Positions 37,984 to 38,741 of a DNA stretch of 38,741 nucleotides are shown piece by piece. Origin of the DNA: JAJXYN01 sp964532735 (GTDB lineage Bacteria; Patescibacteriota; Patescibacteriia; JAGPKW01); contig CAZHKK010000008.1 of NCBI GenBank assembly GCA_964532735.1, positions 1-38,741 on the forward strand, read 5' to 3'. The position numbers were made by a program, and so were the translations under genes. Every line of letters starts with the position of its first letter. Position 1 is the stretch's first letter. The notes beneath the pieces were generated by a model, which was not told where the DNA came from, searched no databases, and was given only the letters and a program-made list of their open reading frames with translations.

Positions 37984-38625
37984 ATGACAAATAAAGAAAA
38001 AATAAAAGAAGTATATAATAGGTTACAAAATTTGTATGGAGATAAATCCATAGCTTTAAATTTTTCAAATCCGTTAGAATTATTAATAGCAGTTATTTTA
38101 TCTGCCCAATGCACTGATAAAGTTGTAAATAAAGTCACAGAAAAATTATTTAAAAAATATAAAAATATAAATGATTATTGTTCTGTAAGTTTAGAAGAAT
38201 TCAAAAAAGATATAAAATCAATTGGTTTATATAATAATAAAGCAAAAAATATTTTATCTACATGCAAAATAATAAAAAATAAATATAAAGAAAAAGTTCC
38301 GGACAATATGGACGATTTATTAAAATTAAATGGTGTTGGAAGAAAAACTGCTAATATAATTTTATCTACTACATATAATATAAATTCAGGAATAGCGGTA
38401 GATACACATATGTTAAGAATAAATTATGCTCTAGGGTTTATTAAAGATAGATATAATGCAATTAATGGTGAATTAGAATTGATGAAAATATTGGATAAAA
38501 AATTATGGAGTAAGTATACATATTTAATAATAGAACATGGTAGAGATTGTTGTAAGTCGGGAAAGGTAGGAAATTCAGAATGTATATTAAAAGACTTATA
38601 TAAAAATAAATTATTATACTATTGA
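37984..38625 (+). CDS. nth: Endonuclease III (DNA glycosylase/AP lyase)
   Basis: This 213-residue HhH-GPD glycosylase has the helix-hairpin-helix LNGVGRKTANI with catalytic Lys121, and the catalytic Asp140 in AVDTHMLR; LLIAVILSAQCTD near the start is typical. The family C-terminal cluster C-x6-C-x2-C-x5-C aligns without gaps to C190, Asn197, C200 and Tyr206, so two of the four Fe-S cysteines are lost. The enzyme removes oxidised pyrimidines and cuts the backbone. It forms a repair set with the UDG and endonuclease IV in the window. No Shine-Dalgarno is seen. Confidence 0.94.
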   Translation: MTNKEKIKEVYNRLQNLYGDKSIALNFSNPLELLIAVILSAQCTDKVVNKVTEKLFKKYKNINDYCSVSLEEFKKDIKSIGLYNNKAKNILSTCKIIKNKYKEKVPDNMDDLLKLNGVGRKTANIILSTTYNINSGIAVDTHMLRINYALGFIKDRYNAINGELELMKILDKKLWSKYTYLIIEHGRDCCKSGKVGNSECILKDLYKNKLLYY

Positions 38626-38650
38626 TTATTTAATAATATTTTGCTAATAT
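38622..38650 (+). promoter_or_regulatory. Promoter of tRNA-Gly
   Basis: TTGATT (38622-38627), a 17-base spacer ending in TGC, and TAATAT (38645-38650), 17 bases before the tRNA 5' end. The -35 overlaps the nth stop codon. Confidence 0.5.
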
Positions 38651-38666
38651 ATATTTATTAGTAATT

Positions 38667-38741
38667 GCGGGTATAGTATAGTGGCTATTATGTCAGCCTT
38701 CCAAGCTGAAGAGGGGAGTTCGATTCTCCTTACCCGCTCCA
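38667..38741 (+). tRNA. tRNA-Gly (anticodon TCC), CCA encoded
   Basis: The acceptor arm GCGGGTA pairs with TACCCGC. The anticodon stem TCAGC/GCTGA closes the loop CTTCCAA, giving anticodon TCC. The T arm contains GTTCGATTC. The discriminator is T, followed by encoded CCA at the window's last three bases. It reads GGA/GGN codons. Confidence 0.95.

Noticed and set aside
1..38741. CRISPR arrays, insertion sequences or prophage genes
   Set aside because: No regularly spaced repeats, transposase, integrase or phage structural gene was seen; the only long repeats are the pilin cores.

Overview
This window looks like chromosomal DNA of a candidate-phyla-radiation (Patescibacteria) bacterium, most likely Parcubacteria-like. 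The reasons are: very AT-rich DNA by eye, many short secreted or membrane proteins, a TrbC/VirB2-like 'T4SS pilin' family typical of these genomes, and CPR-style small proteins. TGA is used as a true stop (for example murD and the gene ending at 5740), which argues against Gracilibacteria or Absconditabacteria. Two 100-N scaffold gaps (1837-1936 and 7352-7451) break genes.

Layout. 1-800: end of a GIY-YIG nuclease gene, tRNA-Ser(GCT) with a long palindrome at its 3' end, and a small membrane protein. 871-6036: secreted CAP protein, a gap-broken coiled-coil gene, DEAD-box helicase with a structured leader, family-4 uracil-DNA glycosylase, secreted C39-like peptidase, and two small genes driven by nearly identical promoters. 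6143-10954: murC (broken by the gap), a zinc-ribbon fragment, murD, a secreted protein and a YhiN-like flavoprotein. 10940-17348: acyltransferase, yidC, rpmH-rnpA-yidD, gyrA and thymidine kinase. 17561-23456: a metal-less beta-lactamase-fold protein, a membrane protein, rpsA, rpsF-ssb-rpsR with a long structured leader, endonuclease IV and RNase Z.

23503-37888 is a continuous run of about 14 kb in which every gene encodes an exported or membrane protein. It holds three pilin-like genes with different N-terminal heads and a perfectly identical 243-bp core, an LTA-synthase-like sulfatase-fold enzyme and a membrane-anchored lytic transglycosylase. Next come a WxL-like trio (small surface protein, DUF916-like protein with LysM, 1627-aa modular protein ending in the same domain as the small one) and a dockerin/cohesin trio. 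I read this as a cell-envelope and surface-display island. The window ends with endonuclease III and tRNA-Gly(TCC).

The best candidates for something undescribed are the pilin cassette set, the cohesin-dockerin trio next to a WxL-like system, and the loss of Fe-S-cluster cysteines in both DNA glycosylases. A stem-switch structure ahead of rpsF-ssb-rpsR could be an attenuator. All functional statements come from motif reading; no database search was run.
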